Below are positions 1 to 11,545 of a stretch of DNA of 64,000 nucleotides, piece after piece; the first letter of the stretch is position 1, and every line of letters begins with the position of its first letter. The translations under genes and the position numbers were made by a program. The DNA is from Saccharothrix longispora (lineage in GTDB: Bacteria; Actinomycetota; Actinomycetes; Mycobacteriales; Pseudonocardiaceae): the NCBI RefSeq assembly GCF_030852425.1, contig NZ_NSDM01000004.1, positions 310,001-374,000 on the forward strand, given 5' to 3'. The notes below the pieces were generated by a model. That model did no database searches and had not been told where the DNA came from. It saw nothing but the letters and a program-made list of their open reading frames with translations.

Positions 1-3
1 ACA

Positions 4-43
4 CCCGAAGGGCGGCACCCCCGCGGGGGTGCCGCCCTTCGGG
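4..43. terminator. Perfect 20+20 palindrome, terminator-like
   Basis: Positions 4-23 and 24-43 are exact reverse complements, so the transcript can form a very stable GC-rich hairpin. It lies just past the stop codon of the minus-strand gene ending at 75. No T-run follows, as is common for terminators in high-GC actinomycetes. It may also serve a gene to the left of the window. Confidence 0.7.
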
Positions 44-74
44 CTTCATCAGTGCAAGCCCACGGGCCGTCGAC

Positions 75-419
75 TTACTTGTCGCCGTGGACGACGACGT
101 TCTCTTCGTCGCCGTTGTTGTCGTTGTTGTCGTTGTCCTCGTTGATGCAGTAGGTCTCGTCGTCCGAGAGGATCGGGATCGGGATGATGTCGCAGACGTT
201 GATGTTGCTCAGGATGGTGATCGACTCCGTCTCGCCCTCTTCGAACTCGTCGTGGTCGGAGAAGTTCACCTCGTCGTACTCGGAGTAGTACTCCAGTTCG
301 CCGATGGCGGTGCTGCCGCCCCAGCCCTCGTGGTCGTCACCGGCGGTCGCGAAGGCCGGGGAGCCCAGCAACATGAGGCCGGCAGCGGCCATGGCGACGA
401 CGCCTGCCTTCTTGAACAT
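75..419 (-). CDS. Small secreted acidic protein (rodlin-like motif)
   Basis: A 114-residue protein with an N-terminal signal peptide (MFKKAG then a hydrophobic stretch ending ...SPAFA). The mature chain is very acidic, with Asp/Glu/Asn-rich runs at the end. It has two cysteines, in NVC and in LSDDETYC. An LSDD-x-C motif also occurs in streptomycete rodlins, so a surface or spore-coat role is possible but weakly supported. I chose the ATG at 419 because AGAGGAG lies about 11 bases upstream. An in-frame GTG at 431 overlaps that ribosome binding site. No operon partner is visible. Confidence 0.65.
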   Translation of the reverse strand: MFKKAGVVAMAAAGLMLLGSPAFATAGDDHEGWGGSTAIGELEYYSEYDEVNFSDHDEFEEGETESITILSNINVCDIIPIPILSDDETYCINEDNDNNDNNGDEENVVVHGDK

Positions 420-553
420 GTGCAAACACACTCCTCTGGTGGGAATTGCGATGTCCCCCGTGATCCCTGTCGAGCATTCGGGGAGTCTGGCGGCTCAGGC
501 GTGATGCCCTCGCATCGGTAATTTACCCGGTACGCGCCCCGGCGCCAGTCCGA

Positions 554-568
554 TAACACCATCGTGTG
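554..568. repeat. 15-bp exact repeat, copy 1 (operator candidate)
   Basis: TAACACCATCGTGTG contains the short dyad ACAC-N4-GTGT. It lies 135 bases upstream of the secreted-protein start at 419. The second exact copy is at 1425-1439. Confidence 0.45.
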
Positions 569-1046
569 AACTACTTTTCTGTCGGTCTATTGGCTATGTC
601 CCACAGGGGCGACCTGTGTGCCCGTTCGGGCGCGCACGTATTGGTGAGTGCTTCTTTCTCGACCGTGTTACGCCCTGGTGGGTGATTGGTCGGAAACTTC
701 GACACGCTCGGTGGCGAGCATTCCCTCGGCCGTCCTGAATCGTGGTAACGTGCGCAGACTTGGGCCCCGATGGGTGCGGTGTGTCGCCGCGAATGACCTC
801 GGGTGTCGGAGCGTGCCAAAAGCTCGCCGGTTTTGCGCGGTTCGCGTCGGCATCAGATGTGCTTTCAGCCGTGCGGAACTGCGGGCGTCCGGGTGTGGGA
901 AACGTCTGGTGTCGGCGCGGACACCGACCTGATCGGTGACGAACCGGAACGGTGGCCCGCCGGGCGGGATCGTCGCTCGACGAGGCGGCCGGCACCGCCT
1001 CGGCCCAGTCGTTCTCGGTCCCGTTGTCGTGGGCGACGCGGAGAAT

Positions 1047-1166
1047 TCAGTCGTTCCGCAGGCCCAGTGCCTGAATGGTGTGGCGAATACCGGAGCCGTT
1101 CGACGGTTCCGGACCGTTGCCGGAATCGACGAGGTCCACCAGGAGGTCACCCCGCTCCTCCGGCAC
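1047..1166 (-). CDS. Possible 39-residue ORF
   Basis: Reading from GTG at 1166 gives a 39-residue peptide beginning VPEERGDLLVDLVDSGNGP and ending with ALGLRND. About 32 of 39 codons end in G or C, more coding-like than its surroundings. There is no ribosome binding site, the frame upstream is closed by TGA at 1190, and I recognise no family. It may be a remnant of a decayed gene or chance. Confidence 0.15.
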   Translation of the reverse strand: MPEERGDLLVDLVDSGNGPEPSNGSGIRHTIQALGLRND

Positions 1167-1424
1167 CGGAGTGGTGGCGGTTCGAGTTCAGTTCGCGCGG
1201 CGGGTTCGCTGCCCCGACCGGACCCGGAGCCGCGCTCCGGTGGTTCGCCGGCCGAAGCGGGCGGGGGGGCCGACCGCCGTGCCCCCGGTCGGGACCGCGC
1301 CGACAGCGCTTGCCTTCCTCGGCACTTCTGCTCTCCTGTTCGCGGGTTCCCGGTCGGTGCGGTGCCGCCCAAGCTGGATCGTCGCGGGCAAACTACCGAA
1401 CGTCGGTCCACGATCGAATACCTC

Positions 1425-1439
1425 TAACACCATCGTGTG
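1425..1439. repeat. 15-bp exact repeat, copy 2 (operator candidate)
   Basis: Exact copy of the motif at 554-568, about 110 bases upstream of the metallopeptidase start. A near relative, TTCACACGATCGTG at 30924-30937, matches the reverse complement of copy 1 at 13 of 14 positions. Confidence 0.4.
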
Positions 1440-1547
1440 GTTGGGTGTGGATGAACTCCCACCTGGCGGGTGTTTTCATCGGTGTGGCTCGCGACGGCTT
1501 GCGGCTCTGTGGTAGATCACGCGCTCTTCTCGTATCGTCTCCTGCCC

Positions 1548-2786
1548 GTGGACGGTGACGGGATCGTGCGGGAGTACCTGCTGCTCGGGTTGAGGCTCGG
1601 GAAGCTGGCACCCGGCCTGGTGGACTCCTTCACCGGCGACCGGGCGCTGCGGCGCCGGGTCGACGACGAGCCGCGCCCGCACCCGGCGACCCTGGCCGAG
1701 CGGGCCGCCCTGCTGCGCCGCGAGCTGCCCGGCACCGACCTCGACCCCGTGCGCAAGCGCTTCCTGGACGCCCAGCTGGTCGCCGCCGCGACCAGCGCCC
1801 GCAGGCTGGCGGGCGCGCGCGTGCCGTTCGTGGAGGAGGTGCGGGCGTACTTCCAGGTCGACGTCGCGCCCGGCCACCCGGACACCTACCGGCGGGCGCA
1901 CGCCGAGCTGGACGAGCTGCTGCCGGGGGCCGGATCGCTGGCCGCGCGGCTGGCCGACCACCGCGTGCTGGACGAGGTGCCGCCGCGCAAGCTCGGACCG
2001 ACCGTGCGGGCCCTGTCCAACGCCCTGCGCGACCTGGTCCGCCGGGACCACGAGCTGCCGCCGGAAGAGGTGGTCGAGTACGAGGTCGTCACCGACAAGC
2101 CGTGGAGCGGGTTCAACTACTACCTGGGCGACTTCCGCTCGCGGGTGGCGATCAACGCCGACCTCGGCCACCGCACGTCCAACCTGCCGCACCTCGTGGC
2201 GCACGAGTCCTACCCCGGTCACCACACCGAGCACTGCCGCAAGGAGGTCGGCCTCGTCGGCAAGCGCGGCCACGCCGAGCAGTCGATCTTCCTGATCAAC
2301 ACGCCGCAGTGCCTGATGTCCGAGGGCATGGCCGAGCTGGGCCTGCACGCCGCGGTCGGCGCGGGCTGGGGCCGCTGGACCGAGGCGATCGTCGGCGACC
2401 TGGGCCTGCGGATGGACGGCGAGCTGACCGAGCGCGTGGAGAACGCGCTGTCCGGGCTGCTCACCGTGCGCCAGGACGCCGTGCTGATGCTGCACGACCG
2501 GCGCGCCCACCCCGACGACGTGGTCGACTTCCTGTGCCGCTGGCTGCTGGTCCCCGAGCGGCGCGCCCGGCACATGCTGCGGTTCCTCGCCGACCCGCTG
2601 TGGCGGGCGTACACCACCACGTACGTCGAGGGCGTGCGCCTGATCCGGGCGTGGCTCGACCTGCGGCCCCCGGCGGACACCCTCGGTGACCGGTATTCGA
2701 GGCTCCTCGACGAACCGCTCGTGCCGAGCACCCTCCGGGAGGAGATCGACGACGGCGTCCCCTGGCTGCCCCGCGACCCTGCGTGA
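1548..2786 (+). CDS. DUF885-like zinc metallopeptidase
   Basis: A cytoplasmic protein of about 412 residues. The HESYPGHHTEH motif (near residue 211) matches the zinc-binding HExxPGHxxx signature of the DUF885 family, which is related to M3/M32-type peptidases. A later conserved Glu in MSEGMAELG would be the third ligand. There is no signal peptide. The start is uncertain: GTG 1548 begins the conserved part, with GTG 1509 and ATG 1470 upstream in frame. None has a good ribosome binding site, so a leaderless start is possible. Substrate unknown; the gene appears monocistronic. Confidence 0.75.
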   Translation: MDGDGIVREYLLLGLRLGKLAPGLVDSFTGDRALRRRVDDEPRPHPATLAERAALLRRELPGTDLDPVRKRFLDAQLVAAATSARRLAGARVPFVEEVRAYFQVDVAPGHPDTYRRAHAELDELLPGAGSLAARLADHRVLDEVPPRKLGPTVRALSNALRDLVRRDHELPPEEVVEYEVVTDKPWSGFNYYLGDFRSRVAINADLGHRTSNLPHLVAHESYPGHHTEHCRKEVGLVGKRGHAEQSIFLINTPQCLMSEGMAELGLHAAVGAGWGRWTEAIVGDLGLRMDGELTERVENALSGLLTVRQDAVLMLHDRRAHPDDVVDFLCRWLLVPERRARHMLRFLADPLWRAYTTTYVEGVRLIRAWLDLRPPADTLGDRYSRLLDEPLVPSTLREEIDDGVPWLPRDPA

Positions 2787-3160
2787 CCGCCTCCCCGGGA
2801 TGGTCGAAAGGCCCCTGAACTGCGTGGACGAGGGCGTGTTGCGCCGAGGTGACCGTTTCCGTGCGCGCGCAAGCACCCGTTGTGGCCATCTTGCCCCCGC
2901 TTTGCGACCAGGTGACGAATCGGCGAATCACCTGTGTGGCTGCCTGCATAAGGGGGACCTGCGGAGGTAACTTCCGGGTTGGCGGGACGCGTCCACTGCG
3001 GACCGCGCAGGGAGGCCCTGATCGTGGCGGTGAGCGCGAGGGGGCCGGCACCCGGCCCTCGTGGTCGGTGCGCCAGAGCGTGACGGCGCGCCGGTCGATC
3101 GGGGTGGTGCCTGGCCCAGCGAGGAGCGGACGCGGGTGCCGCGTTCGTGAGGGAGTTGCC
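2787..3160 (+). other. 374-bp leader region upstream of phoH2
   Basis: No separate gene is convincing here. The same frame as phoH2 is open back to 2849, but codon use is poor. The region contains a 7-bp hairpin (CAGGTGA 2909-2915 with TCACCTG 2928-2934) whose loop repeats CGAAT. A long 5' leader is plausible. I saw no riboswitch consensus that I recognise. Confidence 0.4.
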
Positions 3161-4537
3161 GTGAACGCACGACGACCCGCGAGCCGTTCCTCAGGCTCAT
3201 CGCGCAGCACTTCTCGGCGCCGTGGCGCGCCCACGACCAACACGTACGTGGTGGACACGTCCGTGCTGCTCTCCGACCCCCTGGCCACCACGCGGTTCGC
3301 GGAGCACGAGGTCGTGCTGCCGCTCGTGGTGATCAGCGAGCTGGAGGGCAAGCGGCACCACCCCGAGCTCGGCTGGTTCGCCCGGGAAGCGCTGCGCCTG
3401 CTCGACGACCTGCGGCTCCAGCACGGCCGCCTGGACAACCCGGTGCCGATCGGCGAGCACGGCGGCACCCTGCGCGTCGAGCTCAACCACTCCGACCCGG
3501 AGGTGCTGCCCGCGGGCTTCCGCACGGACTCCAACGACGCGCGCATACTGGCCTGCGCCCTCAACCTCGCGGCCGACGGCGACAACGTCACGCTGGTCAC
3601 CAAGGACATGCCCCTGCGCGTCAAGGCCGGTGCAGTCGGCCTCGCCGCGGAGGAGTACCGGGCGCACGACGTCACGCTGTCGGGCTACTCGGGGATGTCC
3701 GACGTGGACGTCGACCAGTCCGTGGTGGACGCCCTCTACCGGGAGGGCGTGATCGACCCGGCGCTGCACGACCTCGCCCGGGTGGCCGAGCTGCCGTGCC
3801 ACAGCGGCCTGCGGATGCTCGCCGGCACGTCGTCCGCGCTGGGCCGGGTCACGGCGGACAAGCAGGTCAGGCTGGTGCGCGGCGACCGCGAGGCGTTCGG
3901 CCTGCACGGCCGGTCCGCGGAGCAGCGCGTGGCGCTGGACCTGCTGCTCGACACCGAGGTCGGCATCGTCTCGCTGGGCGGACGGGCCGGCACCGGCAAG
4001 TCGGCGCTCGCGCTGTGCGCGGGCCTGGAGGCGGTCATGGAGCGCCGCCAGCACCGCAAGGTCGTGGTGTTCCGCCCGCTGTACGCGGTGGGCGGCCAGG
4101 AGCTGGGCTACCTGCCCGGTTCCGAGAGCGAGAAGATGCAGCCGTGGGCGCAGGCGGTGTTCGACACCCTCGGCGCGCTGGTCAGCCAGGACGTGGTCGA
4201 GGAGATCATGGACCGCGGCATGCTGGAGGTGCTGCCGCTGACCCACATCCGGGGCCGGTCGCTGCACGACTCGTTCGTGATCGTCGACGAGGCGCAGTCG
4301 CTGGAGCGCAACGTGCTGCTCACCGTGCTGTCGCGGCTGGGCTCCAACTCCCGGGTCGTGCTCACCCACGACGTCGCGCAGCGCGACAACCTGCGCGTCG
4401 GGCGGCACGACGGCGTGGCGGCGGTGATCGAGAAGCTGAAGGGGCACCCGCTGTTCGCGCACGTCACGCTGACCCGGTCGGAGCGCTCGCCGATCGCGGC
4501 GCTGGTGACCGAGATGCTGGAGGACTACGCCTCCTGA
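3161..4537 (+). CDS. phoH2: PhoH2: PIN-domain RNase fused to PhoH ATPase
   Basis: A protein of 458 residues. An N-terminal PIN nuclease domain ([12 protein letters not shown], first acidic residue near 32) is followed by a PhoH-type P-loop ATPase. The Walker A motif is GRAGTGKS (Lys near 280) and Walker B is IVDEAQ (near 375). Mycobacterial PhoH2 proteins with this layout unwind and cleave RNA in an ATP-dependent manner. I chose GTG 3161 because GGGAG lies just upstream and the PIN domain begins soon after; the open frame before it lacks conservation features. A strong convergent terminator follows. Confidence 0.88.
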   Translation: MNARRPASRSSGSSRSTSRRRGAPTTNTYVVDTSVLLSDPLATTRFAEHEVVLPLVVISELEGKRHHPELGWFAREALRLLDDLRLQHGRLDNPVPIGEHGGTLRVELNHSDPEVLPAGFRTDSNDARILACALNLAADGDNVTLVTKDMPLRVKAGAVGLAAEEYRAHDVTLSGYSGMSDVDVDQSVVDALYREGVIDPALHDLARVAELPCHSGLRMLAGTSSALGRVTADKQVRLVRGDREAFGLHGRSAEQRVALDLLLDTEVGIVSLGGRAGTGKSALALCAGLEAVMERRQHRKVVVFRPLYAVGGQELGYLPGSESEKMQPWAQAVFDTLGALVSQDVVEEIMDRGMLEVLPLTHIRGRSLHDSFVIVDEAQSLERNVLLTVLSRLGSNSRVVLTHDVAQRDNLRVGRHDGVAAVIEKLKGHPLFAHVTLTRSERSPIAALVTEMLEDYAS

Positions 4538-4540
4538 CCC

Positions 4541-4576
4541 GCGGGAGGGGCCTCCCGCCGGGGAGGCCCCTCCCGC
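4541..4576. terminator. Bidirectional terminator, 16-bp perfect stem
   Basis: GCGGGAGGGGCCTCCC, a four-base loop (4557-4560) and its exact complement sit between the convergent genes phoH2 and guaB1. Confidence 0.85.
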
Positions 4577-4640
4577 TCCGGCACCCCGTCCGCCCGGAGT
4601 CGGCGGGCGCGGGCGGGAGCCCCTTCGGGTCCGGGAGGAG

Positions 4641-7740
<3,100 letters not shown>

Positions 7741-7780
7741 ATGGTCCCCCGTCCCCCGACCTCCCACCGATCAACCGCGG

Positions 7781-7804
7781 GAGTCCGACCCGGGGGTCGG
7801 ACTC
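7781..7804. repeat. Mini dyad element related to the 22-bp-period elements; fumC terminator
   Basis: GAGTCCGACCC and GGGTCGGACTC form a perfect 11-bp stem with a two-base loop. The GAGTCCGAC unit is the same sequence as right-arm units of the element at 42604-42772. The repeat lies five bases from the fumC stop codon (7810-7812), as in the two large elements. It probably terminates fumC transcription. Confidence 0.65.
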
Positions 7805-7809
7805 TCGGG

Positions 7810-9201
7810 TCAGTGGGGGGTGGCCATGCGGAGGACGTCCAGGGCCTCGTCCAGTTGGGACTCGGTCAGCTTGGCGGGGACGTGGCCGCGTTCCAGGACC
7901 ACCTCGCGGATGGTCTTGCGCTCGCGCAGCGACTGCTTCGCGATGGACGCCGCCTCCTCGTACCCGAGGTAGCGGTTGAGCGGGGTGACGATCGACGGCG
8001 ACGACTCGGCGTACTCGCGCATCCGCTCGACCTGGGGTTCGGCGCCCACCAGGACCTTGTCGGCCAGCAGGCGGGCCACGGCGGCCAGCAGGCGGGCCGA
8101 CTCCAGGACGTTGCGCGCGATCACCGGCAGCATGACGTTGAGCTGGAAGTTGCCCTGCGACCCGGCGAACGCCACGGTCGCGTCGTTGCCGATGACCTGG
8201 GCGACCACCATCATGGTCGCCTCCGGGATCACCGGGTTGACCTTGCCCGGCATGATCGACGACCCCGGCTGGAGGTCGGGAAGCGCCAGCTCGCCGAGGC
8301 CGGCGCGCGGACCGGACCCCAGCCAGCGCAGGTCGTTGGCGATCTTGAACAGGCTCACGGCGGTCGCGCGGAGCTGACCGGAGACCTCCACCACGCCGTC
8401 CTGCGTGGCCTGCGCCTCGAAGTGGTCGCGCGCCTCGGTCAGCGGCAGGCCGGTCGCCGCCGCCAGCTCCGCCGACACGGCCGCGCCGAACCCCGCGGGC
8501 GCGTTCAGGCCGCTGCCCACGGCCGTGCCGCCGATCGGCAGCTCCGCCAGGCGGGGGAGCGACGACGTCAAGCGCTCGACGCCGTTGCGGACCTGCGTCG
8601 CCCACGCGCCGACCTCCTGGCCGAGGGTCACGGGCACCGCGTCCATCAGGTGCGTGCGACCGGACTTGACCAGCGACGTCCAGTCCGCCGCCCGCGCCTC
8701 CAGCACCGACGCCAGGTGCTCCAGCGCCGGGATCACGTCGGTCGCCACGGCCTCGGTCGCCGCCACCCGCACCGTCGTCGGGAACGTGTCGTTGGACGAC
8801 TGCGAGGCGTTGACGTGGTCGTTCGGGTGCACGTCGCGGCCGAGCGCCCGGCTGGCGAGGGTGGCGATCACCTCGTTGGCGTTCATGTTCGACGACGTGC
8901 CGGACCCGGTCTGGAACACGTCGACCGGGAAGTGGGCGTCGTGCTCGCCGGCGGCCACCTCGTCGGCGGCCGCGGCGACGGCGGCGGCGACTTCGGGTTC
9001 CAGTACCCCCAACCGCTCGTTGACCCGGGCCGCGGCGGCCTTCAGCAGGCCCAGCGCGCGGATCTGCGCGCGTTCCAGGCCACGTCCGGAGATCGGGAAG
9101 TTCTCCACCGCGCGCTGCGTCTGCGCACGCCACAGCGCGTCGACCGGCACCCGGACCTCGCCCATCGTGTCGTGCTCGACGCGGTACTCCTGTTCACCCA
9201 T
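7810..9201 (-). CDS. fumC: Class II fumarate hydratase
   Basis: 463 residues, normal for FumC, which hydrates fumarate to L-malate in the TCA cycle as a homotetramer. The superfamily signature [11 protein letters not shown] is near residues 313-323. [13 protein letters not shown] and the [17 protein letters not shown] region (substrate-binding His and Thr) are present. ATG 9201 starts the conserved [14 protein letters not shown] segment. The frame runs 51 bases further upstream but would overlap the divergent promoter of the reductase gene. Upstream spacing suggests a leaderless or very short-leader transcript. Confidence 0.93.
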   Translation of the reverse strand: MGEQEYRVEHDTMGEVRVPVDALWRAQTQRAVENFPISGRGLERAQIRALGLLKAAAARVNERLGVLEPEVAAAVAAAADEVAAGEHDAHFPVDVFQTGSGTSSNMNANEVIATLASRALGRDVHPNDHVNASQSSNDTFPTTVRVAATEAVATDVIPALEHLASVLEARAADWTSLVKSGRTHLMDAVPVTLGQEVGAWATQVRNGVERLTSSLPRLAELPIGGTAVGSGLNAPAGFGAAVSAELAAATGLPLTEARDHFEAQATQDGVVEVSGQLRATAVSLFKIANDLRWLGSGPRAGLGELALPDLQPGSSIMPGKVNPVIPEATMMVVAQVIGNDATVAFAGSQGNFQLNVMLPVIARNVLESARLLAAVARLLADKVLVGAEPQVERMREYAESSPSIVTPLNRYLGYEEAASIAKQSLRERKTIREVVLERGHVPAKLTESQLDEALDVLRMATPH

Positions 9202-9230
9202 ACCACCGAGTCTGGACCGCCGCGCCTCCC

Positions 9231-9266
9231 TGGGCACGGTGGCGCGGAACACCTATGGTCGTGGTC
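9231..9266 (+). promoter_or_regulatory. Promoter of the FNR gene; leaderless start
   Basis: A -35-like TGGGCA (9231-9236) and a -10 TATGGT (9254-9259) are separated by 17 bp. The ATG at 9267 lies seven bases after the -10, which implies transcription starts at or next to the start codon. The 65-bp region also carries the divergent fumC promoter. Confidence 0.55.
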
Positions 9267-10235
9267 ATGGACCTTGAGGTCGACCTGCTCATCGTCGGTG
9301 CGGGCCCCACGGGGTTGTTCGCCGCCTACTACGCGGGGTTCCGGGACCTGTCCGTGGCGCTGGTGGACGCGCTGCCGGAGGCGGGCGGGCAGATCACCGC
9401 CATGTACCCGGAAAAGATGATCTTCGACGTGGCGGGCTTCCCGGCGGTGCGCGGGCGCGACCTGGTGGCCGCGCTCGTGCAGCAGGCCGACCAGTGGCGC
9501 CCCACCCACCTCATGGGCCGCCAGGCCCGCACCCTGTCCACTGTGGACGACCGCCTGCACGTGGGCCTCGCCGACGGCGCGACGGTCAGCGCGGGCGCGG
9601 TGCTCATCACGGCGGGCATGGGCGAGTTCACGCCCCGCCCGCTGCCCGCCGGCGACGGCTGGCTGGGCCGCGGCGTGGTGCACTTCGTGCCCGCCCTCGC
9701 CGCGCACGCCGGCCAGGACGTGGTGGTCGTCGGCGGCGGTGACTCGGCGTTCGACTGGGCGCTCGCGCTGGCCCCGATCGCCTCCAGCGTCACGGTCGTG
9801 CACCGCCGGGCGACCTTCCGCGCCCACCCGCCGACCGTGCGGCAGGTCCGAGACCTCGGCGTGCCGATCATCACCGACGCCCAGGTGCTGGAACTGCGCG
9901 GCGACCCCCACCTGGCGGAGGTCGAGCTGGGCCTCAAGGGCGGCGACCGCAAGACCCTGCCCGCGGACACCGTCGTGGCCGCCCTCGGCTTCACCGCCGA
10001 CCTCGGGCCGATCGAGTCGTGGGGCCTGGAGCTGGACCACCGGGCGGTGCTGGTGGACACCACCATGCGCACCGCGCGGGACCGCGTCTACGCGGCCGGC
10101 GACGTCGCCCAGTACCCCGGCAAGGTGAAGCTGATCGCCACCGGCTTCGGCGAGGCCGCCACCGCGGTCAACAACATCGCCGTGCTGCTGAACCCGGACG
10201 CGCACCTGTTCCCCGGCCACTCCAGCAACGCGTGA
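9267..10235 (+). CDS. Ferredoxin/flavodoxin-NADP+ reductase, thioredoxin-reductase-like
   Basis: A 322-residue FAD/NAD(P) flavoprotein. The N-terminal FAD-binding GAGPTGLFAAYYAG and the central NAD(P)-binding VVVGGGDSAFDWALALAPIA are followed by a C-terminal YAAGDVAQYPGKVKLIATGFGEA. It lacks the CxxC redox motif of true thioredoxin reductase, which fits YumC-type ferredoxin-NADP reductases. ATG 9267 is preferred because the upstream in-frame ATG at 9255 lies inside the -10 hexamer. A strong hairpin follows the stop. Confidence 0.85.
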   Translation: MDLEVDLLIVGAGPTGLFAAYYAGFRDLSVALVDALPEAGGQITAMYPEKMIFDVAGFPAVRGRDLVAALVQQADQWRPTHLMGRQARTLSTVDDRLHVGLADGATVSAGAVLITAGMGEFTPRPLPAGDGWLGRGVVHFVPALAAHAGQDVVVVGGGDSAFDWALALAPIASSVTVVHRRATFRAHPPTVRQVRDLGVPIITDAQVLELRGDPHLAEVELGLKGGDRKTLPADTVVAALGFTADLGPIESWGLELDHRAVLVDTTMRTARDRVYAAGDVAQYPGKVKLIATGFGEAATAVNNIAVLLNPDAHLFPGHSSNA

Positions 10236-10244
10236 CGACCCGGC

Positions 10245-10293
10245 GACCCCGGTGGCGACCGCCCCCGTCACGGGGGCGGTCGCCACCGGGGTC
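10245..10293. terminator. Bidirectional terminator, 23-bp perfect stem
   Basis: Positions 10245-10267 and 10271-10293 are exact complements around the loop TCA. It lies between the convergent reductase and L,D-transpeptidase genes. Confidence 0.88.
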
Positions 10294-10299
10294 GGGCCG

Positions 10300-10731
10300 C
10301 TACGCGACGACCTGGACCTGCTCGCCCGGGAACAGGTTGTCGTAGAACACCAGGGACTCCTGCGGGCCCAGGCGGACGCAGCCGTGCGACCCGGTGTTCG
10401 TGTCACCCTGGTGGAACGCGATGCCGCTCGTGGTGAAGTACACCGCGTTCGGCATCGGACCGTCGTAGGGGATGCTCCAGTCGTCCTTCACCTTGCGCAG
10501 CACCGGGTAGGTGCCCACCGGTGTCTCGTAGCCCGGCATCCCGTGGGACACCCGGACGGGGCCGTAGCTGGCGCTGCCGTCGTAGACCAGCCAGGCCTGG
10601 TTGGTGGAGAGCTGCACGCACGCGCCGTTCCGCACGGAACAGGGTGTGCCGGTCGCCGCGGAAGCGGGACTCGCGAGGCCGAAGGTCAGGGCCGCCGCGG
10701 CTAACGCCGTCGTGCCGATCGTCTTCTTCAT
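10300..10731 (-). CDS. Secreted L,D-transpeptidase (YkuD), short form
   Basis: 143 residues. A Sec signal peptide (MKKTIGTTALAAAALTFG...ASA) is followed by a YkuD catalytic domain with SHGCVRL (nucleophile Cys near 118) and the upstream IAFHQGD. Enzymes of this family make 3-3 cross-links in peptidoglycan or anchor proteins to it. GGGAGTGA lies upstream of the ATG. A paralogue follows immediately; both share the pattern GTPC-x-GACV-x-LSTN, so they are a tandem duplication. The mature protein is essentially a bare catalytic domain. Confidence 0.88.
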   Translation of the reverse strand: MKKTIGTTALAAAALTFGLASPASAATGTPCSVRNGACVQLSTNQAWLVYDGSASYGPVRVSHGMPGYETPVGTYPVLRKVKDDWSIPYDGPMPNAVYFTTSGIAFHQGDTNTGSHGCVRLGPQESLVFYDNLFPGEQVQVVA

Positions 10732-10785
10732 CTCGAATCACTCCCTCACCCGTTCGTGTACCCGACCCGTGAACGGCTCAACCGC

Positions 10786-11406
10786 TCAGGCGGTGACCTG
10801 GACCCGGTCGCCGACGGAGAGCGCCTCGAAGTACGTCGACGCGGCCTCGCGCGACAGGTGGATGCAGCCGTGCGACTGCTCGGTGAGGCTGCCCTCGTGG
10901 AACGCGATGCCGTTGGCCACGAAGTACGTGGAGAACGGCATCGGGCCGTCGTACGGGATGCTCCAGTCGTCGCGGACCTGCCACAGCACCGAGAACGTGC
11001 CCACGGGCGTCTCGTAGCCGGGGCGGCCGGACGTCGTCGGCACCGGGCCGTAGCTCACCTCCCCGCCGCTGATCAGCCACGACTCGTTCGTGGACAGCCG
11101 CACGCACGCGCCGTCGGTGATGTCGCACGGCGTGCCGGGCACGGTCACCGGCGGGGCCGGGGCGGGCTGCGGCTCCGGCGTCGTGGTGACCGCCGGCACG
11201 GCCGGGGTCGACGGCCTCGCACTGTCCGGAGTGGACGGGACCGGGGGAGCGGGTGGAACGGGCGGGGTGGGCGCGGACGAGGCCGTGGACGAGGCCGTGG
11301 CCGGGGCGGCCGGCGGTTCGGCCGCCGTCGGTCCGCCGGCGCCGCAGGCCGTCGTCATCGTGGCCAGGACGGCGATCGCCGCCGTCGCCAGTGTCTTCGC
11401 GCGCAT
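10786..11406 (-). CDS. Probable lipoprotein L,D-transpeptidase with Pro/Ala-rich linker
   Basis: 206 residues. The N-terminal hydrophobic segment ends in TTACGAGG, a weak lipobox. A Pro/Ala/Thr-rich linker (about residues 25-85) would span the inner wall, followed by a YkuD domain. The catalytic motif reads SHGCIHL (Cys near 181): the usual Arg after the Cys is His, whereas the neighbouring paralogue keeps Arg. Activity may therefore differ. ATG 11406 opens the signal sequence; the longer upstream frame has no coding character. Separated by 54 bp from its paralogue. Confidence 0.82.
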   Translation of the reverse strand: MRAKTLATAAIAVLATMTTACGAGGPTAAEPPAAPATASSTASSAPTPPVPPAPPVPSTPDSARPSTPAVPAVTTTPEPQPAPAPPVTVPGTPCDITDGACVRLSTNESWLISGGEVSYGPVPTTSGRPGYETPVGTFSVLWQVRDDWSIPYDGPMPFSTYFVANGIAFHEGSLTEQSHGCIHLSREAASTYFEALSVGDRVQVTA

Positions 11407-11491
11407 CGCGCACCCCCGTGTCGCAGCTGTTGGTGCCCTTGATGACGCCCCTTCGCCGTGCTCCGTTGCAGCGCGCTCCATAACGAATCGG

Positions 11492-11527
11492 CGAGGGCCG
11501 CCCCACCCGGAGGTGGGACGGCCCTCG
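11492..11527 (-). terminator. Terminator of the trypsin-like protease gene
   Basis: CGAGGGCCG...CGGCCCTCG, with CCCACC/GGTGGG in the inner stem, directly follows the protease stop codon on the minus strand. Confidence 0.75.
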
Positions 11528-11545
11528 AACTCCGGTGCGAGCGGG

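Larger units (their letters stand above)
420..1547. other. 1.1-kb gene-poor intergenic region
   Basis: No convincing gene of normal length is seen; long frames here have poor codon structure. It holds the 15-base motif TAACACCATCGTGTG twice (554-568 and 1425-1439) and a weak 39-codon frame on the minus strand (1047-1166). Base composition is less GC-rich than the flanking genes. It presumably carries the promoters of the secreted protein at 419 and the metallopeptidase at 1548. Confidence 0.5.

Noticed and set aside
803-1558. Frame of 251 codons in the gene-poor region
   Set aside because: Irregular codon use, Arg/Ser/Pro-rich product, no ribosome binding site, and overlaps other equally poor frames.
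2849-3160. ydaO/yuaA (c-di-AMP) riboswitch before phoH2
   Set aside because: GGAGGTAACTTCCGG and the nearby CGAATC looked suggestive, but the conserved GCTAACC and the expected helices are missing.
2787-3160. PhoAT-type antitoxin gene upstream of phoH2
   Set aside because: No frame with a start site and overlapping arrangement resembling the mycobacterial antitoxin could be recognised.
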